A DNA stretch of 64,000 nt from assembly GCF_025917685.1 (NCBI RefSeq), contig NZ_CP089518.1, positions 4,527,001 to 4,591,000 of the forward strand. The letters run 5' to 3'. How positions within the stretch are numbered: position 1 is the first letter of the stretch; each line of letters begins with the position of its first letter. Position numbers and translations under genes: made by a program. The notes under the pieces are model-generated. The model was not told the DNA's origin, did no database searches, and saw nothing but the letters and a program-made list of their open reading frames with translations. This document shows, one piece after another, positions 1 to 8,602 of the stretch. This DNA is from Bacillus cereus. GTDB taxonomy: Bacteria; Bacillota; Bacilli; Bacillales; Bacillaceae_G.

Positions 1-1263
1 CTCGATTGTTCTGAAAGCCTCGTCCCATTGTTGTGGAAGCTCTTTAGCGTTCGCATCTTTTTCATTCATTTCTCTAGAAACTGCACCTACTGGCAGTTCC
101 TCTGAAACTTTTTTCGTTTTTACTAAATCCTTCATCGACTTCATGTTTTCCATATCTTTTACTACAGGACGATTTTTCTCTAAATCCTCTTTTACATAGT
201 AAACGTATTTATCATCGACTTTGTAACGATATTCGCTTTTCTCTTTAAATGTAATACCGTCTAAAATTTTCTTTTCTTCAGCAGTTGGATTATGAACTAC
301 TGAATCATATATTACGAAACCATCAACCATTTTTATAACGTTATTTTTAAACGCCATACCACCTGAAATTGCACCAGCTCCAAGAGCAACTAACATCGCT
401 ACTGTCGCAAGCACCTTTGTTAAGCTATTAATACGGAAGTTTAATTGTGCAAATGTAAAAGCATTAAGCCCTTTTTCACTACGCTTCTTATTACTTTTTA
501 ACTTTTTAATAATGACTGGAAGAAGTGATCCAAATAGCATGTAAGTACCAGCTGTTGTTGTAATTAATGCGATAAGGATTCCCATTTCTCTTAACGTTTC
601 CATATTGATCATAGCTGCATATCCAATGCCTAATAAAATAACAGCAAGGAATGCAACTACACCTGTCATTTTTCCTTTTACTGCAACTCGCTCTGTTTGC
701 GCATCTGCATGTACAAGTTGTAATACAGAAATACGAGATAATTTAATACTATTCATAATTGCTGATAATACAAATAGTGCAAAGAAGAAGATGCAAGTAA
801 CAGTCATAGATGGCAGATAAAATGCTTTATAACCTTCACCCGCAAATTCGAGTTGTTTCATTAATAACTGCCCGATACCTTCTGCAAGTCCTACACCAAC
901 TGCAAGTCCAACCGCAAGAGACGCAGCTCCTAATACAATTGTTTCAATAAACATAAGTAATGTAACTTTATGCTTTTTTGCTCCTAACATCATATACATA
1001 CCAAACTCTTTTTGACGAAGAGATAGTAAGAAAGAGTTCGCATATAAAATATAGAAGAAGGTTATTATTGCTAGTAAAAATGAACCTGCTTGGAATACGA
1101 ATCCAATAGACTTAATCACTGAATTAGATTCGATAAACGCTTCATTAAGCGCTAACGTTTGAAACATATAAAAAATTGAAATCGACATGACAAGACCGAC
1201 AAGTAAAACGATATAATCTTTCAGCTTACTTTTTAGTCCTGACATGGAAAGTTTGAATAACAT
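1..1263 (-). CDS. BceAB-type ABC transporter permease (FtsX family), 3' end missing
   Basis: Partial permease; the C-terminus lies beyond the window start. ATG at 1263 follows a strong AGGAGG site. The readable part has one hydrophobic segment near the N-terminus, more around residues 50-80, 100-130 and 150-180, then a hydrophilic stretch rich in Lys/Glu (KDMENMKSMKD region) that matches the large external domain of BceB-type exporters. It starts 17 nt downstream of the ATPase stop, so both are one operon. This family exports or detoxifies peptide antibiotics such as bacitracin and normally pairs with a BceRS-type two-component system, which is not in this window. Substrate unknown. Confidence 0.88.
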   Translation of the reverse strand, partial: MLFKLSMSGLKSKLKDYIVLLVGLVMSISIFYMFQTLALNEAFIESNSVIKSIGFVFQAGSFLLAIITFFYILYANSFLLSLRQKEFGMYMMLGAKKHKVTLLMFIETIVLGAASLAVGLAVGVGLAEGIGQLLMKQLEFAGEGYKAFYLPSMTVTCIFFFALFVLSAIMNSIKLSRISVLQLVHADAQTERVAVKGKMTGVVAFLAVILLGIGYAAMINMETLREMGILIALITTTAGTYMLFGSLLPVIIKKLKSNKKRSEKGLNAFTFAQLNFRINSLTKVLATVAMLVALGAGAISGGMAFKNNVIKMVDGFVIYDSVVHNPTAEEKKILDGITFKEKSEYRYKVDDKYVYYVKEDLEKNRPVVKDMENMKSMKDLVKTKKVSEELPVGAVSREMNEKDANAKELPQQWDEAFRTIE

Positions 1264-1279
1264 GCTTGTACCTCCTTTC

Positions 1280-2041
1280 TTACGCTTTTTGTGTACCTAA
1301 ATCTGCAAGTACATCTAAAATTTCTTTATAGAATTCTTCACGCGTACCACCGCGGTGAATTTCTTTATATAGCTCACCATCTTGAATGAATAAAATGCGC
1401 TGACAGTAACTTGCACTGTAAGGATCATGCGTAACCATCATAATCGATACGCCTTGTTCTTCATTTAAGTTTGTCATCGCATCAAGTAAACTTGCTGCAT
1501 TTTTAGAATCAAGCGCTCCTGTTGGCTCGTCCCCTAAAATAATTGCAGGCTCATGTACTAATGCACGTGCTGCTGCTGAACGTTGCTTTTGTCCACCAGA
1601 TACTTCAGATGGATATTTTTGAAGAATTGCTGAAATACCTAACATATCTGCTACTTTTTCTACTTTCGGTCCAATATTTCGTGATGAGACACCTTGAAGA
1701 GATAATGGAAGTGCAATGTTTTCATAAATAGATAAATTCTCTAATAAATTAAAGTCTTGGAAAATGAATCCTAATTTTTGTGAACGGAAATCTGAAAGCT
1801 CTCCTTGCTTCATTTTCGTAATATCCGTACCCGCAATTTCAACAACACCACCCGTTGCTTTATCAAGCGTTGAAATTACATTTAATAATGTCGTTTTACC
1901 AGAACCAGATGGCCCCATAATTCCTACAAACTCACCCTCTTGAATTGAGAATGATACACCTTTTAACGCATGTGATTGGTTCTCACCTTTTTTACCGTAC
2001 ACTTTTTGGACGTTTTTCACGTCTACAACTGGTTTCGTCAT
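1280..2041 (-). CDS. BceA-type ABC transporter ATP-binding protein
   Basis: 253-residue ATPase of the MacB/LolD/BceA class. Walker A GPSGSGKTT is at residues 43-51, the signature is SGGQKQR, and Walker B is followed by EPTGALDS. It sits directly upstream of the FtsX-type permease and should form the exporter with it. Members of this class drive antimicrobial-peptide resistance or sensing in Firmicutes; the specific peptide cannot be read from sequence. The ATG follows an AGGAGG site. Confidence 0.93.
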   Translation of the reverse strand: MTKPVVDVKNVQKVYGKKGENQSHALKGVSFSIQEGEFVGIMGPSGSGKTTLLNVISTLDKATGGVVEIAGTDITKMKQGELSDFRSQKLGFIFQDFNLLENLSIYENIALPLSLQGVSSRNIGPKVEKVADMLGISAILQKYPSEVSGGQKQRSAAARALVHEPAIILGDEPTGALDSKNAASLLDAMTNLNEEQGVSIMMVTHDPYSASYCQRILFIQDGELYKEIHRGGTREEFYKEILDVLADLGTQKA

Positions 2042-2174
2042 ATATATCCTCCTACGCTTGTTTTTCCATTACCTATTTTGCGCCTTTTGGAGAGGAACTG
2101 CTATTTGTTAACATTACATTTACCTTACACTTTTGTAATATAAAAAGATGAGTGTGTAAGGTTCATTGGGAAAC

Positions 2175-2230
2175 GAAATTTTATTAGCGATTCGACAAGT
2201 AATATCGACTGACCGAAAAAGATGACAATA
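2175..2230. repeat. Dispersed intergenic repeat, copy A
   Basis: This intergenic stretch aligns with 41424-41480 (about three quarters of positions identical by eye). Both contain GAAATT near the left end, TTCGACAAG, AATATCGA and ACCGAAAAA in the same order and spacing. Nature unknown; the shared TATCGA / CGATAT vocabulary also appears in the tandem repeats at 51371-51535. Confidence 0.5.
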
Positions 2231-2260
2231 AAAAATAGACTGTTCCACAAAAGGAACAGC
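2231..2260 (-). terminator. Intrinsic terminator of the DUF418 gene
   Basis: CTGTTCC / GGAACAG stem with a short loop; on the minus strand it is followed by a T-rich tract. Confidence 0.75.
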
Positions 2261-2272
2261 CCACTTCTCTCT

Positions 2273-3295
2273 TTATTTCTTTAAAGGTGTTACCGTCCAA
2301 TACGTAACAACACGCCAAATCCATTCTAGTGGACCCATTTTAAAGATTTTCATCCAAATTACACTAAACACAATTTGAATTGCATAGATTGCGATACATA
2401 CATATAACGTCTGCATGTACGTTAAGTTTCCTGCAAAGTTAAATACACTTCCTGCAATTAAAATCATTGCAGTTTGTCCAATATAATTCGTTAAAGCCAT
2501 ACGACCATAGTACTTCAGTGGTGCTAACAATGTTTGAACTGGTTTTAATTGAAGCAGTAAAATTAATGCTCCAACATAGAAAGCTGAAATAATTGTTCCA
2601 ACTGTAATACCAATTCTTAAGAATTGGCTTGCAGCATCCATTGTCCCATCCTCATTCTCAAGTATCATATTTACAAATGGAGCAGCAGGGACGTGCCCAT
2701 ATTGATACCATAAAGCTACAACACTTAAAACAAACATAATGCCTGTAAAAATAGCGACTTGCTTTATTTTCGCTGAAAGATTTTCAAATACTTTATACTG
2801 CCCTGCAGCAAGCCCTAATAAAATTAAACTTAGCGGCAGAAATTCTTTCGCAGCAAGTACACTAAAGGTAATCGTCAAAATAAGACCGATTACTAAGTTC
2901 ACTTCTTTTTTCACTTTATAAAACGGTAAAACGATTAACCCGTAAATTGCATATAGCGTTAACGCTTCTCCAGGTTGAAACATTTGATGAATGTAGCCCA
3001 AAATAAATAGCGCAACTACACGGCGTAAAAATAAAACATATCCATTTTTCCCCTTCGCAATCGCTCTTGAAATAAAGATATAGAATCCTACCCCAAATAA
3101 GAATGAGAAGATTGAGAAGAAACGACCTTCTACAAATAAGTATAGAAATCTTTGATAACTCGCATCCACTGTATTAGGATCTGGAATTTTAATGTTAAGT
3201 AGTGCAAGAATATTTACTAAAATAATCCCCAGTAGTGCGAAACCACGAATGTAATCTAACTCATCAATTCGTTTGTTTGTAATATTGTTCCCCAT
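2273..3295 (-). CDS. DUF418 family multi-pass membrane protein
   Basis: 340-residue protein with about nine hydrophobic segments. The N-terminal IDELDYIRGFALLGIILVNI and the C-terminal DUF418-type region (YYGRMALTNYIGQ, then GPLEWIWR near the end) are typical of the YeiB/YxaH-like DUF418 family. Role unknown; some relatives are thought to be membrane acyltransferase-like or transport proteins. It appears monocistronic: a terminator follows and a repeat element lies upstream. Confidence 0.85.
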   Translation of the reverse strand: MGNNITNKRIDELDYIRGFALLGIILVNILALLNIKIPDPNTVDASYQRFLYLFVEGRFFSIFSFLFGVGFYIFISRAIAKGKNGYVLFLRRVVALFILGYIHQMFQPGEALTLYAIYGLIVLPFYKVKKEVNLVIGLILTITFSVLAAKEFLPLSLILLGLAAGQYKVFENLSAKIKQVAIFTGIMFVLSVVALWYQYGHVPAAPFVNMILENEDGTMDAASQFLRIGITVGTIISAFYVGALILLLQLKPVQTLLAPLKYYGRMALTNYIGQTAMILIAGSVFNFAGNLTYMQTLYVCIAIYAIQIVFSVIWMKIFKMGPLEWIWRVVTYWTVTPLKK

Positions 3296-3403
3296 AAAGC
3301 AACTCCTTGTATAAAATTTAATCCTTCCTTACTCTACTGGAGAAGTGGGCTTATAACTATCGACAAACCTTACAGAAATCTTACATTATTGTAATATAAT
3401 AAA

Positions 3404-3520
3404 GTGAAACTTTAATCAGCCCTCACCAATCGGGCGTCTACGGGCAGCCCGACTCCCATCTAACTTCTTTGCTCCAGCCAAATTTTGAGGTGGGAGTCTT
3501 ACTGCCCACAAATAGCGGGA
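3404..3520. repeat. bcr1-like element lacking its first hairpin, flanked by ATAAA
   Basis: Begins GTGAAACTTTAATCAG and ends GCGGG, like the full copy at 42576-42722, but about 30 nt containing the first G-rich/C-rich hairpin are absent. The second hairpin (ACTCCCATCT ... GGTGGGAGT) and the outer CGGGCAG / CTGCCC pairing are kept. ATAAA is present immediately on both sides (3399-3403 and 3521-3525), matching a 5-bp target duplication. bcr1 is a B. cereus group repeat with mobile-element traits. Confidence 0.85.
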
Positions 3521-3522
3521 TA

Positions 3523-3552
3523 AAATAAAACCAGGTCATATTGCGACCTGGT
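3523..3552 (-). terminator. Terminator of the 49-residue protein gene
   Basis: ACCAGGTC / GACCTGGT stem with T-rich tract on the minus strand, abutting the stop codon of the small gene and the edge of the bcr1 copy. Confidence 0.8.
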
Positions 3553-3702
3553 CTACTCTGATTGCTTCGATTTTTGAGGTTGTCCTTTTTTACTGTTACG
3601 CTGTTTCACTTGAACAACTGGATCAAGCTCATTTGAAAATTCAGCGTTATGCCCATTTTGCGTTTTTTGCTCTGGGTTATTTTGATCTGAACGTTTCGCC
3701 AT
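3553..3702 (-). CDS. Small hydrophilic protein, 49 aa
   Basis: Starts MAKRSDQNNPEQ with an AGGAG-type site ahead and ends KSKQSE. Very rich in Lys, Gln, Asn and Ser, no membrane segment, no Cys. The central EFSNELDP motif vaguely recalls YfhD-type small spore-associated proteins, but I do not recognise the family with certainty. It lies between ytzC (same strand) and a terminator. Composition and size fit a small spore or nucleic-acid-binding protein; this is inference. Confidence 0.65.
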   Translation of the reverse strand: MAKRSDQNNPEQKTQNGHNAEFSNELDPVVQVKQRNSKKGQPQKSKQSE

Positions 3703-3717
3703 TACATTCACTCCTTA

Positions 3718-3981
3718 TTAGTGCGGTGTAATAATCATTTGATGTTGCAATTGGCGAATTGCCATACGTGCTCTATTTAACTGCTCACGTTGCTCATCAT
3801 TTGCATGTTGTTGCATCGTTTGTAAATCGTTATATGCTTGTTCTAATTGTAACTGCGCATCTCCATACTCCAACGTATTGTAATGCTCTTGTCTCATACC
3901 AAGATCTAATTGTTCTTTCGCATATTCCACCGCTTGTTCCGCTTGTGTAATATACGATTCAAGTGATTGACGCTCTGCCAT
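3718..3981 (-). CDS. ytzC: YtzC family protein (DUF2524)
   Basis: 87 residues beginning MAERQSLESYITQAEQAVEYAKEQL, rich in Gln, Glu and Ala and predicted to be largely coiled coil. The start is chosen at this ATG because AAGGAGGG lies just ahead; an in-frame ATG seven codons upstream would put that site inside the gene. Divergent from ytqA as in B. subtilis, where ytzC is next to ytqA. Function unknown. Confidence 0.82.
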   Translation of the reverse strand: MAERQSLESYITQAEQAVEYAKEQLDLGMRQEHYNTLEYGDAQLQLEQAYNDLQTMQQHANDEQREQLNRARMAIRQLQHQMIITPH

Positions 3982-4092
3982 AATTGTCCCTCCTTGCTTC
4001 AATTCCCCTTTAGTGTGTCCCTTCCATCTCTACCTTATGAGTATGTTATAATGGATTTTGTTTCATTTTGACTCGGCCTAGGAGGGAAAGTA

Positions 4093-5052
4093 ATGAAGGT
4101 TCAAAACCCTTTTCCATATACAAACGACAATAAACGTTATCATACATGGAATTACCATTTACGAAATGAATTTGGTGAAAAAATCTTTAAAGTTTCATTA
4201 GATGCTGGCTTCGATTGTCCGAACCGTGACGGTACAGTAGCTTATGGCGGTTGTACATTTTGCAGTGCTGCCGGATCTGGTGACTTCGCTGGTGATCGCC
4301 GCGATGATGTTATAACGCAATATCATGAAATGAAAGAAAAAATGCGCTCAAAGTGGAAAGATGGAAAATGTATCGCTTATTTCCAAGCGTACACAAATAC
4401 ACATGCACCACTTGAAGTGTTAAAAGAAAAATTCGAACCGCTTCTAGCAGAAAAAGACGTTGTCGGTCTTTCTATCGCAACTCGTCCAGATTGCTTACCA
4501 GACGATGTCGTTGAATATTTAGCGGACTTAAATAAACGCACGTACCTTTGGGTTGAACTCGGATTACAAACTGTTCATGAACGAACTGCAAACCTTATTA
4601 ATCGCGCTCACGATTATCCGTCTTATGTGGAAGGTGTTAATAAATTACGCAAGCATGGCATTCGAGTTTGTTCTCATATTATTAACGGTCTTCCACTTGA
4701 AGATTACGACATGATGATGGAAACAGCTCGTGAAGTAGCGAAGCTTGACGTACAAGGAATTAAAATTCATTTACTTCATTTATTAAAAGGAACGCCGATG
4801 GTGAAGCAATATGAAAAAGGACAACTAGAATTCCTTTCTCTTGAGGATTATGTAAGTCTCGTTGTTGACCAACTTGAAATTATTCCAGAAGACGTAATTG
4901 TGCACCGCATCACAGGTGACGGTCCACCTGATTTAATGATCGGCCCAATGTGGAGCTTAAATAAATGGGAAGTATTAAATTCCATCGATGCAGAATTTGT
5001 ACGCCGCGGAAGCTGGCAAGGAAAATATGCAAATGAGGAGAAACAAAAATGA
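4093..5052 (+). CDS. ytqA: Radical SAM protein YtqA (TIGR01212 family)
   Basis: 319 residues. Cys42, Cys54 and Cys57 give the CX11CX2C arrangement typical of this radical SAM subfamily, coordinating a 4Fe-4S cluster for SAM cleavage. GLSIATRPDCLPDD and WVELGLQT are conserved family motifs. The stop overlaps the ytqB start (ATGA-type overlap at 5049-5052), so the two are translationally coupled. YtqB of B. subtilis is a tRNA U34 methyltransferase, and YtqA is thought to act just before it in making 5-methylaminomethyl-(2-thio)uridine. Start chosen on GGAGGG ahead of ATG. Confidence 0.93.
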   Translation: MKVQNPFPYTNDNKRYHTWNYHLRNEFGEKIFKVSLDAGFDCPNRDGTVAYGGCTFCSAAGSGDFAGDRRDDVITQYHEMKEKMRSKWKDGKCIAYFQAYTNTHAPLEVLKEKFEPLLAEKDVVGLSIATRPDCLPDDVVEYLADLNKRTYLWVELGLQTVHERTANLINRAHDYPSYVEGVNKLRKHGIRVCSHIINGLPLEDYDMMMETAREVAKLDVQGIKIHLLHLLKGTPMVKQYEKGQLEFLSLEDYVSLVVDQLEIIPEDVIVHRITGDGPPDLMIGPMWSLNKWEVLNSIDAEFVRRGSWQGKYANEEKQK

Positions 5053-5621
5053 AATTAGAGCGTGTATTACCGTTTGCTCGCACGCTGCTGCAAACGGCTG
5101 TTAAAGAAGGAGATTACGCTGTAGACGCAACACTCGGCAATGGTCATGACACTTGCTTCCTAGCTGAAATCGTTGGAGATAACGGAAAAGTATTTGGATT
5201 TGATATTCAAAAAGAAGCAATCGAAAGCTCTACTATCCGTCTAAAAGAAAAAGGACTTTTTGAACGTACTGTTTTAGTTCACGATAGTCACGATACACTT
5301 GTATCCGTATTACCAGAAGATGCAAAAGGAAAAGTAACAGGCGCAATCTTCAACTTAGGTTACCTTCCTGGCGGAGACAAACATATCGTCACAAAACCGA
5401 ACTCAACAATCTCGGCTATCGAACAATTATTAGACGTAATGGCACCAGAAGGTATCATCGTCCTTGTCATTTACCACGGACACCCAGAAGGACAAGTAGA
5501 ACGCGACGCTGTTCTCAAATTTGCAGAAGAACTAGATCAAAAACAAGCTCACGTTTTGCGATACGGCTTCATTAACCAGCAAAATAATCCGCCATTTATT
5601 GTGGCGATTGAGAAACGATAA
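5049..5621 (+). CDS. mnmM: tRNA U34 methyltransferase YtqB / MnmM
   Basis: 190-residue class I methyltransferase. The SAM-binding loop DATLGNGHDT is at residues 26-35 and the catalytic-region motif GAIFNLGYLPGGDKHI lies near residues 98-113. B. subtilis YtqB has been reported as MnmM, which methylates 5-aminomethyl(2-thio)uridine at the wobble position of tRNAs. Coupled to ytqA by a 4-nt overlap; followed by an intrinsic terminator, so the operon is ytqA-ytqB. Confidence 0.92.
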   Translation: MKLERVLPFARTLLQTAVKEGDYAVDATLGNGHDTCFLAEIVGDNGKVFGFDIQKEAIESSTIRLKEKGLFERTVLVHDSHDTLVSVLPEDAKGKVTGAIFNLGYLPGGDKHIVTKPNSTISAIEQLLDVMAPEGIIVLVIYHGHPEGQVERDAVLKFAEELDQKQAHVLRYGFINQQNNPPFIVAIEKR

Positions 5622-5650
5622 TATATCAACGATTCGACACAACATAACAA

Positions 5651-5681
5651 AAAAAGACATGCATTCACTGCACGTCTTTTT
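5651..5681 (+). terminator. ytqA-ytqB terminator
   Basis: AAAAAGACATGC pairs with GCACGTCTTTTT around a 7-nt loop, then T-rich sequence. Confidence 0.85.
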
Positions 5682-5736
5682 CTTATTCTCCTATATAATG
5701 GATATATATAATATTGGAAGAAAGAAGGCTGGAACT

Positions 5737-6570
5737 TTGCTAGTAGAACTAAGGGGAATTCAAAAGAAGTACGACAAATCACTCATACTAGACAACATTG
5801 ATTTATCCATTCCAGAAGGCGAAGCACTCGCTATTATTGGTGGGAACGGGACTGGAAAAAGTACTTTACTCAAAATAATTGCAGGATTTATTTCACCTAC
5901 AGCAGGGACACTTCAAAAAAAAGAACACATACAAATCGGCTATGTACCTGAACATTTTCCTGAAGGGATTCGTTTTACATTAGAAGATTATTTATATCAT
6001 CTCGGCCATATTCACGGTTTATCAACAAAATATTTAAGAAATAAAATTCCGATACTCCTTGAATCTTTTCACTTACATTATGCAAGGCATTCCGTTGTAC
6101 GAAACTTTTCAAAAGGTATGAAACAAAAAACAGGCATTATGCAAGCATTACTTACAGACGTCCATTTATTAATTTTGGATGAACCTCTTTCTGGTCTCGA
6201 TCCTAACTCTCAGCAAGAACTAGAGCACATTTTACTTTCATTAAAACAACAAGGTATATCAGTACTCTTCACATGTCACGAAAAACAACTACTAAAAAAC
6301 TTCGCCGATAGAATTGTGACGTTAGCTAATCATACAATTTCGGAAGACGCCTCTGTGCAAAAATCAACAGAACAAGTCTATATTGAGGCAATCGTTCACG
6401 AAACATTTTCAGCGATAGAACTACAACAGCAATTAGGATGTATACACGTTACACACAATTCAAATCAAAACCTCATTCAATTACAAATCGAAAAAGAGTA
6501 TACAAACGAAATGCTTCAGTTTTTATTACATAAAAAAGCATCTATCACACTGCTACAATCTAATTTTTAA
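5737..6570 (+). CDS. ABC transporter ATP-binding protein
   Basis: 277 residues if started at TTG 5737, preceded by AAGAAGG. Upstream in-frame codons overlap the ytqB terminator and a TATAAT box at 5693-5698, so they are unlikely to be translated. Contains GGNGTGKST (Walker A), FSKGMKQK (signature) and LLILDEPLSGLD (Walker B), then a C-terminal tail of about 70 residues as in CcmA/BcrA-type exporters. The permease follows after 18 nt. Substrate unknown; the pair looks like an ABC-2-type export system. Confidence 0.88.
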   Translation: MLVELRGIQKKYDKSLILDNIDLSIPEGEALAIIGGNGTGKSTLLKIIAGFISPTAGTLQKKEHIQIGYVPEHFPEGIRFTLEDYLYHLGHIHGLSTKYLRNKIPILLESFHLHYARHSVVRNFSKGMKQKTGIMQALLTDVHLLILDEPLSGLDPNSQQELEHILLSLKQQGISVLFTCHEKQLLKNFADRIVTLANHTISEDASVQKSTEQVYIEAIVHETFSAIELQQQLGCIHVTHNSNQNLIQLQIEKEYTNEMLQFLLHKKASITLLQSNF

Positions 6571-6588
6571 ATCGAAAGAAGGTTTATT

Positions 6589-7269
6589 ATGTTCGCGCTT
6601 ATTCGTTACCATTTTCTCGACTACACAAAATCGTATAAGTACATTCCTCCTATTGCAATGTACTGTATAAGCTTACTTTTTGTATATACATATAAGCCGA
6701 CCCCTATTGTACCGACATATTTAGAAACAGCACTCGCACTTTATTTATTATCTGCCTGGATTACGGTCACAATTTTTCATACTGAAGACCCTGTACAAGA
6801 ACAAATCACTATTTCACACACAAATAATATTTCTGCATTATACGTTGGTAAATATATTACGGCTCTCCTCATTTGTACTGTGTTATCTTTTATATCCGTA
6901 ATCTACCCAATTATTTTGCAAATGTTTAATGAAAAAATGACAGCTTCTTTATTTCTAGTCGGATTTCTCGCTCATATGTCTTTCTCTATACTAGGGATTT
7001 CAATCGCGACATTATTTACAAGAAATATTATTCAAAAAGCAAGTACTGCTTGGCTTAGCCTTACATTTATATTACTTATAACGATTGCATCTATACGATT
7101 TAAAAAAGAGTTACTATGGTTTTTACCACCTGTCGAAAGCTTTCTAATGCTTGGACAATACAAATATAATATACTTACTCATACTCTCTGGCTCACAGCT
7201 TGGGCTATCGTCTATTCATTTTTATTACTTACTTTATTTCTTTTTCTCGTTCGCAGAAAACGTTTTTGA
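6589..7269 (+). CDS. ABC transporter permease (ABC-2-like membrane protein)
   Basis: 226 residues with about six hydrophobic segments and a terminal VRRKRF anchor. It begins 18 nt after the ATPase stop with GAAGG ahead of ATG, so it is the membrane partner. No sequence motif reveals the cargo. Calling it a permease rests mainly on its hydrophobicity pattern and pairing. Confidence 0.8.
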   Translation: MFALIRYHFLDYTKSYKYIPPIAMYCISLLFVYTYKPTPIVPTYLETALALYLLSAWITVTIFHTEDPVQEQITISHTNNISALYVGKYITALLICTVLSFISVIYPIILQMFNEKMTASLFLVGFLAHMSFSILGISIATLFTRNIIQKASTAWLSLTFILLITIASIRFKKELLWFLPPVESFLMLGQYKYNILTHTLWLTAWAIVYSFLLLTLFLFLVRRKRF

Positions 7270-7293
7270 TTACATATTAAAGGAGACGAAACA

Positions 7294-7968
7294 ATGATTG
7301 GAATACTAGCAGGAATGGGTCCAAAATCAACTGGACCATTCGTTGATACAGTTATAGCAGGGTGCCAAACAATATACGGAGCAAAGCATGATATGGACTT
7401 TCCTCATATGATGATTTATTCTTGTCCAACGCCCTTTTACATGGATCGCCCTATTGAACATGCGGCGATGAAAAAAGCAATTATTGAAGGGGCACAAAAA
7501 CTTGAAAGTACTGGCGTAGAATTTATCGCTATGCCGTGTAATACGGCGCATCTTTATTTTGAAGAATTACAGCGTTCTCTTTCTATCCCAATTTTAAATA
7601 TAGTCGATGAAACGTTAAAAGCAATTCCTGAAAATACAAAAAGAGTCGCTCTTCTCGCAACAGAAGCAACTGTTCAAGCTGTGATTTACCAAGACGGCAT
7701 TGCAAAGCGTAATATAGAGTACATTCACCATGAAAAATGGCAAGAAATGATTAATCAAATTATTACTTGTATTAAATCTGGAGAAATTGAAGAAGCTCGT
7801 GAATTGTGGAATACACTCGTTTTACAATTGCGAGTTGAAGTTGATACCGCTATTATTGCATGTACTGATTTGAATGTAGTCGCGAGTGAGAATTTTGTCG
7901 ATTCCGCTCAATGTCTTGCTGAAGCGGTTGTTAGAATGTATGTAGAAAATATAAGGAGGTCCAAATGA
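7294..7968 (+). CDS. Aspartate/glutamate racemase family protein
   Basis: 224 residues. GILAGMGPKSTGPF at the N-terminus and the two catalytic cysteines, Cys82 in PCNTAH and Cys190 in IIACTDLN, fit a two-base Asp/Glu racemase of the RacX/YgeA kind. Substrate (Asp, Glu or another amino acid) cannot be told. AAAGGAG precedes the ATG. The stop overlaps the ATG of the next gene (7965-7968), so the TPR protein is coupled to it. Confidence 0.88.
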   Translation: MIGILAGMGPKSTGPFVDTVIAGCQTIYGAKHDMDFPHMMIYSCPTPFYMDRPIEHAAMKKAIIEGAQKLESTGVEFIAMPCNTAHLYFEELQRSLSIPILNIVDETLKAIPENTKRVALLATEATVQAVIYQDGIAKRNIEYIHHEKWQEMINQIITCIKSGEIEEARELWNTLVLQLRVEVDTAIIACTDLNVVASENFVDSAQCLAEAVVRMYVENIRRSK

Positions 7969-8489
7969 ATATACCTTTTGAAATGGGATACACATTTGAT
8001 GAAAATCTTAGAGAAAAACCTATATCCCTTGCTGAAATGAAGCAAGGGATTGTATTTTTGAAAGAGCATTTACATAAAGGACCGTTATATGGAAAAAACT
8101 GCGGATTAATCGGTGTTTATGAACGAATCGCTGGCAACCTTTCTGACAGTAAGTATTACTTACAGGAGGCGATTGAATATTACACACAAACAGACAACAT
8201 CCAAGGGATTTTTATTAACAAACTTCGTCTCGCACATACATATCATTGGGAAAGAAAATTTCCTGCTGCAAATGTACTCTTTATCGAACTTCTACAAACA
8301 CTACCCGACTTACCTAATTATGAGGACTTCTTCTACCAACATTACGGAAAAAGTAAATTGGATGAGGGCGACTTCCACACCGCCCTTACTTATTTTCAAA
8401 AGGCACTTCAAATCAGGATACAAAAAGGAAATGAAGAGCTGATTCACTCAACTAAGCTTTGTATTACGTATTGTATGTCTCGCCGATAA
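7965..8489 (+). CDS. Tetratricopeptide-repeat protein
   Basis: 174 residues, all helical in appearance, with TPR-like units: LIGVYERIAGNLSDSKYYLQ, a middle unit around AHTYHWERKF, and YGKSKLDEGDFHTALTYFQK with the typical pattern of small and bulky residues. AAGGAGG lies in the end of the racemase gene. TPR proteins mediate protein contacts; the partner here is unknown. Coupled to the racemase by 4 nt overlap. Confidence 0.8.
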   Translation: MNIPFEMGYTFDENLREKPISLAEMKQGIVFLKEHLHKGPLYGKNCGLIGVYERIAGNLSDSKYYLQEAIEYYTQTDNIQGIFINKLRLAHTYHWERKFPAANVLFIELLQTLPDLPNYEDFFYQHYGKSKLDEGDFHTALTYFQKALQIRIQKGNEELIHSTKLCITYCMSRR

Positions 8490-8602
8490 AAATCCCCAAA
8501 ACTTTTAACTTTCTTCACAATTCTTTCAAAGTATCCACACTTAATCTCGCTATATTAAATAAGTAGTTTATTCATATAGGGAAGGTTAGGGGAACTGAAA
8601 GT

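Noticed and set aside
2042..2174. BceR-type operator upstream of the ABC exporter
   Set aside because: No clear inverted repeat of the BceR kind could be identified by eye.
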